The notes under the pieces were generated by a model, which saw only the letters and a program-made list of their open reading frames with translations, was not told the origin of the DNA and ran no database searches. Positions 44,999 through 54,326 of a stretch of DNA of 64,000 nucleotides are shown one piece after another. Numbering within the stretch: the first letter of the stretch is position 1; each line of letters starts with the position of its first letter. The position numbers were made by a program, and so were the translations under genes. This DNA is from JADJDM01 sp044352985. Its GTDB lineage: Bacteria > Bacteroidota > Bacteroidia > B-17B0 > Aurantibacillaceae. Location of the stretch: assembly GCA_044352985.1 (NCBI GenBank), contig JBILCU010000010.1:61431-125430 (forward strand), written 5' to 3'.

Positions 44999-46552
44999 CT
45001 ATGGTGCCCATTTTTGACTTGTAATCATTAAAGCTTCTTGAACGGTGACACGTTTTGGCCCGTTATAAGCAGAAACAAAGGCATCTTTTACCTTACCTGA
45101 TCGTAATGTCTCGCGTTTGTTTCTTGCTTCTTTGTATTCAGAAAAATTACCTACTAAAAATTTATTTAATCCTTCGTGCATATCACTATTTATAATATCG
45201 GTAAGGTTTAGTTCGGCAGCTACTTTTTCGGTGGTTACATTGTTTTTGTAAGCGCCAATTTGAACATGATAATTGATACTGCCAGGCTTGGAACCAATAC
45301 CTGAAATTGTTGAGTTATTTGATTTGCTTGATGAAGCATTATTCGCTACAGCAGTAGCATTTGTGCCTGATGAATTAATTGATTGATTAGCTTTTGCTGA
45401 GGCATTAGAACTATTGGTAGCTGACACCTGGCTATTATTTGTTTTACCGTTATTTGACGAAACGCCTGTAACATTTTCAGAATTAGCGGTAGTAGATGAT
45501 GGCTGTTTAGCAGCAGACGCGCCCGATGCTATCGTATTTGAAGTTGTTGTAGAAACTGACTGATTTGAATTTGAAGAATTATTATTGGTTGCAGCTGTTT
45601 GATTTGCCTGATTGGAAGTAGCTGCTGCAATTGGAGCCGAAAGAGGAACGGCATCTTCATCAGAATATACTTTTTTAGTTTCTTCCTGATCTAAATAAAT
45701 AAATTCACCTTTTACAACTCCATTTGCAGGAGGTGTAGCTACTTGATCAATGATATAGCTAATTCTTACCTCTTCTTTATCCGGCAATGATGCCCATAAA
45801 TACTTTACAAATGTTTGATTAGCATTAAATGAAGCTCCTGAAGATTTTTCTTCTTTAGCTTTAAATCCTTCAGGAATTTTTTCAGTATGTTTTGCAAAAC
45901 CTAGAATGTTGTCTTTTAAAAACACCACCTCAACACGGTAAGAGTTATCAGTAATTCGAGTTATTTTACGATGAATACTTAGAGGCTCATTTTCTTTTTT
46001 TACCGGATTAAAATCACTTGAAGTAGATGTGGTTGAGTTTGAACTGCTCGTTGAGGATGTTCCTGAATTAGCAGAGGAATTAGCAGAATTTGTAGTTGGA
46101 GAATTTGAGCCAGATTGTGCAACATCTTCTGAAAAGGCAATCTGAACAGGACCAAATTCATTTTGTTTTTTTTCATTATTCAATAAATAAGAAAACTTCC
46201 CTTTGATGTCTTTTGTTCCAGAACAAGTTCCATCTGCAGTTACATTAAATTTTAAAACAAAAGATTCTTCAGCAGGTAAGGCCGTCCAAATAAACTTAAC
46301 GATGCCATTAGTGCAAGAGAATGTTGAACCTTTATTATCTAATTCTTTTGCAGTTAAACCTTCCGGCAACTCAATCTGTAATTTAGCAAAGCCTGAAACA
46401 TTGCTTTTATTTACGATTATCTCAGCTACAAACTCAGAGTTTGGTTTAGCTTTTTCCGGAAATTTTGGTGTTATACTTACACCATCGCCAAATAGTAAAT
46501 TATAAACTAAAACGGTAATAGTATTTACTAAAAGAAAAATATACTTAAACAT
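44999..46552 (-). CDS. Secreted protein with duplicated beta domain, Ser/Asn linker and SPOR-like domain
   Basis: This 517-residue protein has a signal peptide or anchor (about 1-22). Two tandem homologous domains follow (about 25-140 and 190-300). Both hold S/L-x-GFAK, IPEGF/LPEGL-x-AKE, V-K-(Y/F)-(L/I)-W-x-(S/A)LP and a final K-G-E/K-F-x-Y. A long Ser/Asn/Thr linker (about 300-425) is probably disordered. The end is a SPOR-like unit (about 427-505) with NYHVQIGAYKNN and DAFVSAYNGPKRVTVQEA. It is 10 bp after the barrel/EF-hand gene and 58 bp before its paralogous partner, so the three form one locus. Confidence 0.82.
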   Translation of the reverse strand: MFKYIFLLVNTITVLVYNLLFGDGVSITPKFPEKAKPNSEFVAEIIVNKSNVSGFAKLQIELPEGLTAKELDNKGSTFSCTNGIVKFIWTALPAEESFVLKFNVTADGTCSGTKDIKGKFSYLLNNEKKQNEFGPVQIAFSEDVAQSGSNSPTTNSANSSANSGTSSTSSSNSTTSTSSDFNPVKKENEPLSIHRKITRITDNSYRVEVVFLKDNILGFAKHTEKIPEGFKAKEEKSSGASFNANQTFVKYLWASLPDKEEVRISYIIDQVATPPANGVVKGEFIYLDQEETKKVYSDEDAVPLSAPIAAATSNQANQTAATNNNSSNSNQSVSTTTSNTIASGASAAKQPSSTTANSENVTGVSSNNGKTNNSQVSATNSSNASAKANQSINSSGTNATAVANNASSSKSNNSTISGIGSKPGSINYHVQIGAYKNNVTTEKVAAELNLTDIINSDMHEGLNKFLVGNFSEYKEARNKRETLRSGKVKDAFVSAYNGPKRVTVQEALMITSQKWAP

Positions 46553-46562
46553 ATTTTTTTAT

Positions 46563-47915
46563 TTATTGTTCAAAAAAGTAATCGATTAACTGATTAATTT
46601 TTTCTGCTGTAAAATCATTTTTTCCGTCAAAAAAATCATCAATTGCTCTTGTAATTTCATCTGCAGAAATTACTTCATCGTTATTGTAATCTGCTTCTTT
46701 AAATTGACTTGGCATTTTTGAATTTGAATTTTTTGATGAATTGCCTTCTCCAGAATTTGACGATGTATTTTTTGAAGCCATATTTGTAGGTTGAGAAGGG
46801 ATAGAAACTTGGGCAAGCTCATTGCTTGAACCATTACTTTCAACTATTACAGTTTTTACCTTTTTTACCTGAACTGAATCTCCTACTCTATTTGTTGCCC
46901 ATTCACCTTCCTTAATGGTAACTCCATTTACATCTACAACCGCATCAGGACTTGAATTAATTTCTTTATCGAGGTAATCAGCAACACCATCATTATCTGT
47001 ATCAATAGGGCAACCATTTGCGTCTATTTTAACATCTTTCGGCGTATCCATACACATGTCTTTTCCATCTTCAATTCCATCTTTATCACTATCTTCATGA
47101 TCGAGTTGATCGAAATTTACTTCCTCTGATTTTGACTTATTTTTCTTTTTAAACTCAAACTGTAACCCTACGTTTGCCTGAAAATAGCTATCGTTTCCAC
47201 CATTTTTATAATTATCAATATAATCACTTAAACACATTACATAATTTGCACCTATTGAAGCTACCCAACGCTCTCCAAAATGAAAATTAAACCCTGCACC
47301 AAAAGGTAAAACCAAAGAATTTCTTTCGTAATTAGAAGTGGAATCTTTTAATTGAGTTTCATAAGTGTAATCTCTTTTAATAAGTTTTGAGCTATACTTA
47401 TAAATGGGCAATTCCGGCTTATCTCTAATCGAACCATCCTGCCAATAATAATAAGGATTGGACCCGTTTTTTAAATCGCCGTATGGATCAAACATCATAT
47501 ATCCAATTCCGGCATTTAAGAAAGGAGACACATTTGGTTCTTCCTTAAAAACCTTATCAAAATTAGCCGTTATTAATAATTCACCTTGCAAAACGGATGT
47601 TTCAAAATTTCTTTTTGATGATTCGCTATTATCATTGCCGGCCATTTTTCCCATCATGCCACCGAGAGAAATTCCTAAAACTTTACCAAAACGTTGTTCT
47701 AAAGCAAAGTAATATCCAATTCGAGCATCTCTTAATGGGCTCACATCAGTTTGTTTTCCTACGTCACCTGTAAACTTTAAGGTAGTAAAACCTAGTGTTA
47801 AAGATGGTTTATGTAATGCCTCCTCTTGAGCAAATAAACTGAACCCAATTAAACAAAACGTAAAAAAGCCAACTAAAAATATACTATGTTTTAAAAAACG
47901 AATAATGAACGCCAT
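46563..47915 (-). CDS. Barrel/TSP3 protein with C-terminal EF-hand pair
   Basis: The 450-residue protein has a signal peptide (about 1-30) and a barrel-like part (about 35-265) that is paralogous to the 42796-44940 product: matching segments are DYTYETQL, LPFGAGFNFHFG and the Y-x-(Y/H)-W-x-DG-x-I/R layout. A thrombospondin type 3 region covers about 272-320 (DSDKDGIEDGKDMC, DTDNDGVADYLDKE). The C-terminus (about 402-450) has one clear EF-hand loop, DYNNDEVISADE, and a helical partner, FDGKNDFTAEKINQL. It lacks SPOR units. It is the first gene of the trio. Confidence 0.82.
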   Translation of the reverse strand: MAFIIRFLKHSIFLVGFFTFCLIGFSLFAQEEALHKPSLTLGFTTLKFTGDVGKQTDVSPLRDARIGYYFALEQRFGKVLGISLGGMMGKMAGNDNSESSKRNFETSVLQGELLITANFDKVFKEEPNVSPFLNAGIGYMMFDPYGDLKNGSNPYYYWQDGSIRDKPELPIYKYSSKLIKRDYTYETQLKDSTSNYERNSLVLPFGAGFNFHFGERWVASIGANYVMCLSDYIDNYKNGGNDSYFQANVGLQFEFKKKNKSKSEEVNFDQLDHEDSDKDGIEDGKDMCMDTPKDVKIDANGCPIDTDNDGVADYLDKEINSSPDAVVDVNGVTIKEGEWATNRVGDSVQVKKVKTVIVESNGSSNELAQVSIPSQPTNMASKNTSSNSGEGNSSKNSNSKMPSQFKEADYNNDEVISADEITRAIDDFFDGKNDFTAEKINQLIDYFFEQ

Positions 47916-48044
47916 TTTATCTATTAAAAAAATAGATGAAAGTAAAAAAATATTAACTTATTCACAAGTTTTTAACTGATTTTTAGGCAAAAAAGTTACG
48001 TTTTCCGTTAAAAATTTGAGAGTTAAATGAAATGAAAAAATTAA

Positions 48045-49292
48045 TTAAACAGTTTTTTCTTCCCAAATAATTAATAAACAAACAATTACATTTACCGCTT
48101 TTTGCATATCCTGAATGCTTACCCATTCTTGTTTACTATGAAAAGCATGTTCACCGGCAAAAATATTTGGACAAGGCAAACCCATAAACGAAAGTCGAGA
48201 ACCATCTGTGCCTCCGCGTATGCTTGATAAAACAGGCTCAATACCTACTCGTTTTACAGCCTCAACAGCATAATCAACTATATGGGGGCAGGTATCCAAA
48301 ACATCTTTCATGTTTCGGTATTGTTCCTGAACATCAATTTGGTAAGAACATTTATTAAACCGTGCAATTACCTCTTCGGTAATTTGTTTTAATTCATGCT
48401 CTAATTGTTCCAGTTCTTTAGTAGAAAAAGCTCTGATTATAAACTTAATAACAACTTCATCCAATCCGCCATTAATTGAAACGGGATGAATAAATGCTTC
48501 TTTTTTTTCTGTTGTTTCTGGGCTTTTCTCTTTTGGTAATTTTTCAATGATTGCAGAAGCAATTTTAATGGCATGCTGCATTTTGTCTTTTGCAAACCCA
48601 GGATGGGTTGGAAAACCTTTAATAGTAATTGTTACACCATCTGCACTGAAGGTTTCATTTTCAATGTGACCTAATGTCTCACCATCCATTGTGTAAGCAA
48701 AATCAGCTCCTAATTTATTAAGATCAACTTTATCTACCCCTCTACCAATTTCCTCATCAGGTGTAAATAAAATTTTTATTTCGCCGTGAGGTATATGCTT
48801 GTTATTGATTAAAAAATGTGCGGCATCCATAATCTCAGCTACTCCAGCTTTATTGTCTGCGCCAAGTAAAGTTGTACCGTCAGTTGTAATAATATCATTG
48901 CCAATTTGATCTTTTAATGCAGGGTGCTCATTAAATTTAATGACTTGTGTTGTATCTTTTGGAAGTACTATATCTTGGCCATTAAAATTTTCATGCACTA
49001 TTGGTTGCACGTTTTTACCGCTGCAATCAGGTGAAGTATCCATGTGGGCGCAAAAACAAATAACCGGAACTTTTTTACTCGAAGTTGATGGGATTGTAGC
49101 ATAAACATAACCAAACTCATCCATTTCAGCATCTGTAATGCCCATAGCAAGTAATTCTTCAACCAATACTTTCCCTAAATCTTTTTGTTTTTCAGTTGAA
49201 GGTGTACTTGATGATGTTGGATCAGATTGAGTGTCTATTTTTACATAACGTAAAAAGCGTTCTGTAACGGTGTAACTGTATTTATCTAACAT
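48045..49292 (-). CDS. pepT: Peptidase T (tripeptidase)
   Basis: The 415-residue M20 metallopeptidase binds two zinc ions through H-x-D in CAHMDTSPDCSG (about 85-96), D in LLGADNKAGVAE (about 145), E-E in FTPDEEIGRGVD (about 180) and the C-terminal H of FAGEHAFHSKQEW. It removes the N-terminal residue from tripeptides in the cytosol. The length is normal for PepT. It lies 2 bp after clpX on the same strand and starts with ATG. Confidence 0.95.
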   Translation of the reverse strand: MLDKYSYTVTERFLRYVKIDTQSDPTSSSTPSTEKQKDLGKVLVEELLAMGITDAEMDEFGYVYATIPSTSSKKVPVICFCAHMDTSPDCSGKNVQPIVHENFNGQDIVLPKDTTQVIKFNEHPALKDQIGNDIITTDGTTLLGADNKAGVAEIMDAAHFLINNKHIPHGEIKILFTPDEEIGRGVDKVDLNKLGADFAYTMDGETLGHIENETFSADGVTITIKGFPTHPGFAKDKMQHAIKIASAIIEKLPKEKSPETTEKKEAFIHPVSINGGLDEVVIKFIIRAFSTKELEQLEHELKQITEEVIARFNKCSYQIDVQEQYRNMKDVLDTCPHIVDYAVEAVKRVGIEPVLSSIRGGTDGSRLSFMGLPCPNIFAGEHAFHSKQEWVSIQDMQKAVNVIVCLLIIWEEKTV

Positions 49293-49294
49293 AG

Positions 49295-50533
49295 TTATGC
49301 CGCCTTTAATTTAAGCAGTTTGGATCTTTCCATTTTTTCTTTAGCATAATCAAAAGTAAGCGTAAATGTTTTGCTAGAATTTTCAGAAGAAGGGATATCA
49401 AACATAGCATCCAGCATAATAGCTTCGCAAATGGAACGTAAACCACGAGCTCCTAATTTAAATTCCATAGCTTTATCTACAATAAATTCAATAGCAGCAG
49501 GCTCTACTTTTAATTTTACACCGTCAATTTCAAACAAATATTCATATTGTTTAATCAATGCGTTTTTGGGTTGGGTTAAAATTAATTTTAAAGTTGATCT
49601 GTCCAATGGATTTAAATAGGTAAGTACAGGTAACCTTCCTATTAACTCAGGGATTAAACCAAACGATTTTAAATCTTGAGGAGAAACATACTGTAACATG
49701 TTTTCCTTATCAATCTCATTTTCGTTATTGGTTCCAAAACCTATTGCTTGTGTATTTAAACGTTTGGCGATCATTTTATCAATGCCGTCAAAAGCTCCGC
49801 CGCAAATAAATAAAATATTTTTGGTGTTTACCTGAATCATTTTTGCATCGGGGTGTTTTCTGCCCCCTTGAGGTGGAACATTGGCAATGGAATCTTCCAA
49901 TAATTTTAACAATGCCTGTTGTGTACCCTCTTTAATATCTCGAGTAATGGAAGGGTTATCACCTTTTCGTGAAATTTTATCAATCTCATCTATAAATACG
50001 ATTCCTCGTTCTGCTGCCGCAACATCGTAATTGGATTCCTGCAACAAACGCGTAATGATGCTTTCCACATCTTCTCCAACGTAACCTGCTTCAGTAAAAA
50101 CTGTTGCATCAGCAATACAAAACGGTACATTCAACAATTTTGCAATGGTGCGGGCAATAAGTGTTTTACCGGTTCCGGTTTCGCCAACCATGATCACGTT
50201 CGATTTTTCAATTTCAATCTCGTTTTTATTTTCTTTTTTAGAATTAACAACGCGTTTAAAATGATTGTAAACTGCAACACTGATTATTTTTTTTGCCTCA
50301 TCTTGCCCAACAATATACTGATCAAGGTATTCCTTAATCGCATGAGGTTTTAAAAGCTTTAATGATTGACTTGCATTTTCTTTAGCTAGCGATTCAGCAT
50401 CAGCGGATACAATTTTAAACGCTTCAGCCACACAATGATCACAAATATGCCCCTGTTGTCCGGCTATCAACATTTTAGCCTCTCGTTTATCTCTGCCACA
50501 AAACGAACAACGAATTAGATTATCTTTTGCCAT
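49295..50533 (-). CDS. clpX: ATP-dependent Clp protease ATP-binding subunit ClpX
   Basis: The 412-residue AAA+ unfoldase has an N-terminal zinc-binding domain with CSFCGRDKREAK and CDHCV (Cys9, Cys12, Cys31, Cys34). Walker A is GETGTGKT (about 117-124) and Walker B VFIDEIDK (about 179-186). The pore loop is GYVGEDVES (about 149-157) and sensor 2 is GARGLRSICEAIM. ClpX unfolds tagged proteins for ClpP; no clpP is in the window. It starts with ATG. Confidence 0.97.
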   Translation of the reverse strand: MAKDNLIRCSFCGRDKREAKMLIAGQQGHICDHCVAEAFKIVSADAESLAKENASQSLKLLKPHAIKEYLDQYIVGQDEAKKIISVAVYNHFKRVVNSKKENKNEIEIEKSNVIMVGETGTGKTLIARTIAKLLNVPFCIADATVFTEAGYVGEDVESIITRLLQESNYDVAAAERGIVFIDEIDKISRKGDNPSITRDIKEGTQQALLKLLEDSIANVPPQGGRKHPDAKMIQVNTKNILFICGGAFDGIDKMIAKRLNTQAIGFGTNNENEIDKENMLQYVSPQDLKSFGLIPELIGRLPVLTYLNPLDRSTLKLILTQPKNALIKQYEYLFEIDGVKLKVEPAAIEFIVDKAMEFKLGARGLRSICEAIMLDAMFDIPSSENSSKTFTLTFDYAKEKMERSKLLKLKAA

Positions 50534-50635
50534 TTAATATTAAATTAACGTTCAAATTTAATAAATATGAAGGATATACTGCCTTTTAAACTATTCCCTA
50601 TATTTGTTAATTAAACTGAAAGATATAAATAAACG

Positions 50636-52354
50636 ATGAAAGCAAACATTATTTCAAAGTTGGAAGAGTTATTAGCTAATGCTGATATCAGTGCTGTTGC
50701 TAACAAGGTTAAAGATTTACAGCGTGAGTATGAACAATCTTTTTCCAAAGAAATGGAAAAAGCAAAACAGGAATTTGTTGACGATGGGGGCAAAGCAAAA
50801 GATTTTGTTTATACTAAAACAATTGAAGACACTAAAATCATTCAGTTGTTTGAACAATACAGAAAACTTAAAAAACAAGATGAAGAAAAGCTTGCTGCTG
50901 AACAAAATAAAAACCTGGAAGTAAAACTTCGCATCATTAAAGACATTAATGACTTAAGTCAATTGGAAGTTAATGTAGGCAGCGCCATTAAAAAATTACA
51001 GGAATTGCAATTGGCCTGGAAAGAAACAGGCGCAGTTTCTCCACACAAATACAAAGAACTACAATCAGAATACAGTAAAGCGGTAGAAAGTTTTAATTAC
51101 AACATTAATATTTTCCGTCAGTTGCAAGATCACGACTTTAAAAAGAATACTGAATTAAAGTTAGAAATCATTCAAAAGATTAATGCATTAATTGAAAAAG
51201 ATAACGTTAAAGAAGTTGAACAATTGATTAAGGTTTACCGCAATGATTGGGAAGAAATTGGGCCTGTTTTGCAAGATAACTGGACGGAACTGAAATTAAC
51301 CTATAAAGATGCCATTGATAAAGTGTATGCGAAAATAAAATCGTATTACAACGAAATGGAAGATCGCAAAAAACAAAACCTGGATGGCAAAAAATCAATT
51401 GTTGAAAAAGCAAAAACATTTTTAAATGAACTTCCTGAAAGTGATGACAAATGGAAAGCAAAAACAGAACAATTAATTAAATTACAGGAAGAATATAAAA
51501 ATATTGGGTATACCGAAAAACCTGCCGGTGATATTGTTTATAGAGAATTTCGTAATGTTTGCGATGAGTTTTTTAATAAGAAAAAAGATTTTTATACGCA
51601 TTTAAAAGAAAAACATGCAACTGCCAAACAACAAAAAATGACGTTGATAGAAAAGGCAGAAGCATTGCAAAACGAAACCACAAACTGGAAAGATACAACA
51701 GATAAAATTATTCGTTTGCAAGATGACTGGAAAAAAATTGCAAATGCAGGGCCAGAAGAACCTCGTTTGTTTCAACGATTCAGAAAAGCTTGCAATACTT
51801 TCTTTGATGCTAAAAAACTTTTTTTTGAAGCAAAAGAAAGCGAATATTCAGGCAATCTTCAAGCAAAAGAAGACTTATTGAAAAAAATAAATGAATTTCA
51901 ATTAAGTGGCGAAAATGCAACAGACAGAGAAGAGCTTAAAAAGTTTTCGGAAGCGTGGCATGCCGCTGGATTGGTTCCTGCAAAAGAAAAACAACGCATT
52001 AATGAAGCTTTTTATAAAAAACTGGATGAATTGTATGATGTTGTCATCAGCAACCAATCAGAGAAATTTTTAATGAAATTTAAAAACAAACTTGAACGTT
52101 TTAAATCCTCTTCCGATAGTGAAACTTTTTTGAAAAAAGAACGTGAATTTTTAAAAAAGCAAATCGATGAAATTAATGGCAGCATAAGAACCTATGAAAA
52201 CAATATGGGCTTTTTTAAAAATGCAAAAGGAAAAAACGATTTCATGACGGAGTTGGAAAAGAAAATTGATTTTGAAAAAAGTAAATTAAAAGATTTTCAA
52301 ATCCGAATGAATTTGGTAAAAGAAACCATCGATTCAATAAAACAGCATGCTTAA
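50636..52354 (+). CDS. DUF349 repeat protein
   Basis: This 572-residue, highly charged helical protein has about five DUF349 repeats of some 70 residues. Each has a W-K/E-x-(I/T)-G core (LQLAWKETGAV, YRNDWEEIGPV, QEEYKNIGYTE, QDDWKKIANAG, SEAWHAAGLVP) and an F-x-x-F/AC-(N/D)-x-F-(F/Y)-(D/N) element. A coiled-coil-like tail (about 500-570) ends the protein. It is cytosolic, with no signal. Function unknown; DUF349 proteins are linked to nucleic-acid or ribosome-related roles in some taxa, which I cannot test. It overlaps the DUF2279 gene by 8 bp. Confidence 0.9.
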   Translation: MKANIISKLEELLANADISAVANKVKDLQREYEQSFSKEMEKAKQEFVDDGGKAKDFVYTKTIEDTKIIQLFEQYRKLKKQDEEKLAAEQNKNLEVKLRIIKDINDLSQLEVNVGSAIKKLQELQLAWKETGAVSPHKYKELQSEYSKAVESFNYNINIFRQLQDHDFKKNTELKLEIIQKINALIEKDNVKEVEQLIKVYRNDWEEIGPVLQDNWTELKLTYKDAIDKVYAKIKSYYNEMEDRKKQNLDGKKSIVEKAKTFLNELPESDDKWKAKTEQLIKLQEEYKNIGYTEKPAGDIVYREFRNVCDEFFNKKKDFYTHLKEKHATAKQQKMTLIEKAEALQNETTNWKDTTDKIIRLQDDWKKIANAGPEEPRLFQRFRKACNTFFDAKKLFFEAKESEYSGNLQAKEDLLKKINEFQLSGENATDREELKKFSEAWHAAGLVPAKEKQRINEAFYKKLDELYDVVISNQSEKFLMKFKNKLERFKSSSDSETFLKKEREFLKKQIDEINGSIRTYENNMGFFKNAKGKNDFMTELEKKIDFEKSKLKDFQIRMNLVKETIDSIKQHA

Positions 52355-53261
52355 TCGATACGTGCGAACATTAGTTTGCACGGCACTGCTTTTTCAAAGC
52401 ATAAGCTTTATAAAAGCGGAATCAGATTCTGCACATTTCTTTAAAAAAAGGCAAACTATTTTAAAATCAAGTTCAATTGGTGGCGGTATCGCTACTGGAA
52501 CTGTGCTTTATTTTGCCTGGTATAAAAATTACAGCACAAACAATTTTCATTTTTTTAATGATTCGCCCGAGTGGTTGCAAATGGATAAAGCTGGGCATGT
52601 GTATTCCAATTACCAATTGAGTTTACTTGGATATAACGCTTGCAAATGGGCAAATTACTCCGATAAACAATCAATGATTTACTCTTCTATTGCAGTATTT
52701 GCTTACTTTACTTCAATTGAAATCATGGATGGTTTTTCAACCGGATGGGGATTTTCTGCATGCGATTTACTAGCCAACGCAAGCGGGATTTCATTGTTTG
52801 CTATGCAACACTATTTTTTAAAGGATCAGTTCATTAAACTAAAGTTTTCCTTTCACCAAACTGAATATCCAAAATTACGTCAAGAATTGCTTGGGAAAAA
52901 TTTAGCAGAACAATTACTCAAAGATTACAATGGTCAAACCTATTGGTTGTCGTTTAATCCATTTTATTTTTCTGGCGAAAATTGCAAGTTTCCAAAATGG
53001 CTTAACCTGGCTATTGGCTATGGTGCAGAAGGCATGATTAGCGGACGCGACAATTATGTAATCATTCCTTCAAATGGAAGCATCATCGGAAATAATCGTA
53101 ATCGAAAATTACTTTTATCCTTAGACATTGATTTAACTAAAATCAAAACAAAATATAAATTATTAAAAAGTGTTTTTTTTATGTTTAATTCTTTAAAAAT
53201 TCCTGCGCCAGCTTTGGAGTTAAATAGAAATTCCATAAAAGCGCATAGTTTTTATCATTAA
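52347..53261 (+). CDS. DUF2279 (YfiM-like) membrane/lipid-associated protein
   Basis: The 304-residue protein has an N-terminal hydrophobic signal (about 1-23). Two hydrophobic segments follow around the conserved block MDKAGHVYSNYQLS (about 75-88), and another block IEIMDGFSTGWGFSACDLLANASG-type (key D-G, S-x-G-x-S, D-x-x-A-N) is near 130-150. This matches DUF2279, a family of predicted periplasmic lipoproteins or membrane proteins of unknown role. Its start lies inside the end of the DUF349 gene, so translation is coupled. Confidence 0.88.
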   Translation: MLNRYVRTLVCTALLFQSISFIKAESDSAHFFKKRQTILKSSSIGGGIATGTVLYFAWYKNYSTNNFHFFNDSPEWLQMDKAGHVYSNYQLSLLGYNACKWANYSDKQSMIYSSIAVFAYFTSIEIMDGFSTGWGFSACDLLANASGISLFAMQHYFLKDQFIKLKFSFHQTEYPKLRQELLGKNLAEQLLKDYNGQTYWLSFNPFYFSGENCKFPKWLNLAIGYGAEGMISGRDNYVIIPSNGSIIGNNRNRKLLLSLDIDLTKIKTKYKLLKSVFFMFNSLKIPAPALELNRNSIKAHSFYH

Positions 53262-53328
53262 ATTACTTCATCAAAAGTTCTCTTAAATATGGGTAAATCA
53301 ATTGTAAAAGAATTATTACTTTTACGTC

Positions 53329-54186
53329 GTGAAATTTAAAGCGGCATTATTACTTTTTTTTGTTTTTTTTGATCAGGTTTTTTACAGCTCAACAAATTAC
53401 AAAACAACACCTGTTCCAAACTGCAAGGAAATTGTGTTAAAAATGATTTCTGCTATTAGAAATGTTGAGGGCTTAAAGTACAATTTAAAAATTACTGAAC
53501 GAACTGAAGGAAAGTTTAATTATTTTTCTTCTTCCGTAAAATTAAACCGAAATCCTAGAAAATTATATTTAAGCACAAATGGAATTGAAGTGCTTTGGTT
53601 GCAAGGTACAAACAAAGGCGACGCATTAGTTAAACCAAATTCCTTTCCATACATCAACCTCAATTTAAATCCGATGGGATCCTTAATGCGTGATGGCCAA
53701 CACCATACCATTAACGAAATGGGGTTTGATTACTTTGGTAATATTATTGCACACACAGTTTTAAAAGCGGGGGATCGTTTTAACGACTATTTTAAATATG
53801 AAGGAGAAGAAACTTTAAACGGAAGAACTTGTTACAAATTTAGTATTACCAATTCTGATTTTAAATTTATTGATTACACTGTAAGTAAATATGAAAACCT
53901 TGTAACTATTGCAAGAAAATTACACGTTGGCGAATACATGATTCTTGAAAACAATAAAAAAATAGATGGCTATAAAGATGTTAAGGAAGGGCAAATAATT
54001 AAAGTTCCAACAGCATACGCTAAATTTGTTTTAATATATGTAGACAAACAAACCTACTTGCCTACTGGTTCCCGCATTTATGATAATCAGGGCTTGTACG
54101 AACAGTACGATTATTCAAATCTGCAATTAAACCCAAAGTTTGAAGAAGGAGAATTTACAGAAGATTTTAAAGGATACGGCTTTTAG
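53329..54186 (+). CDS. DUF1571 (LolA-like) protein with embedded LysM
   Basis: The 285-residue protein starts with GTG and has a signal peptide (about 1-21). Residues about 30-180 match DUF1571, a LolA/LppX-like lipoprotein-binding fold (IRNVEGLKYNLKITERTEG; GRTCYKFSITN). A LysM peptidoglycan-binding module (about 183-228: YTVSKYENLVTIARKLHV and VKEGQIIKVP) sits inside the DUF1571 fold before its last strands (TYLPTGSRIYDNQGLYEQY). This suggests a wall-tethered lipid or lipoprotein handler. It lies 67 bp after the DUF2279 gene. Confidence 0.85.
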   Translation: MKFKAALLLFFVFFDQVFYSSTNYKTTPVPNCKEIVLKMISAIRNVEGLKYNLKITERTEGKFNYFSSSVKLNRNPRKLYLSTNGIEVLWLQGTNKGDALVKPNSFPYINLNLNPMGSLMRDGQHHTINEMGFDYFGNIIAHTVLKAGDRFNDYFKYEGEETLNGRTCYKFSITNSDFKFIDYTVSKYENLVTIARKLHVGEYMILENNKKIDGYKDVKEGQIIKVPTAYAKFVLIYVDKQTYLPTGSRIYDNQGLYEQYDYSNLQLNPKFEEGEFTEDFKGYGF

Positions 54187-54326
54187 TCTGTTCAATTTAC
54201 ACTCTTATTCATGCTTAGATATTTACTATTTTTGTTTTTTGTTATATTTTTAATTACATTCGATTGTAGTAAACTTCATTTTACAAATTGTAGTTTAGGA
54301 TTTTTTAGTTTTATGCTTCTTGAATT

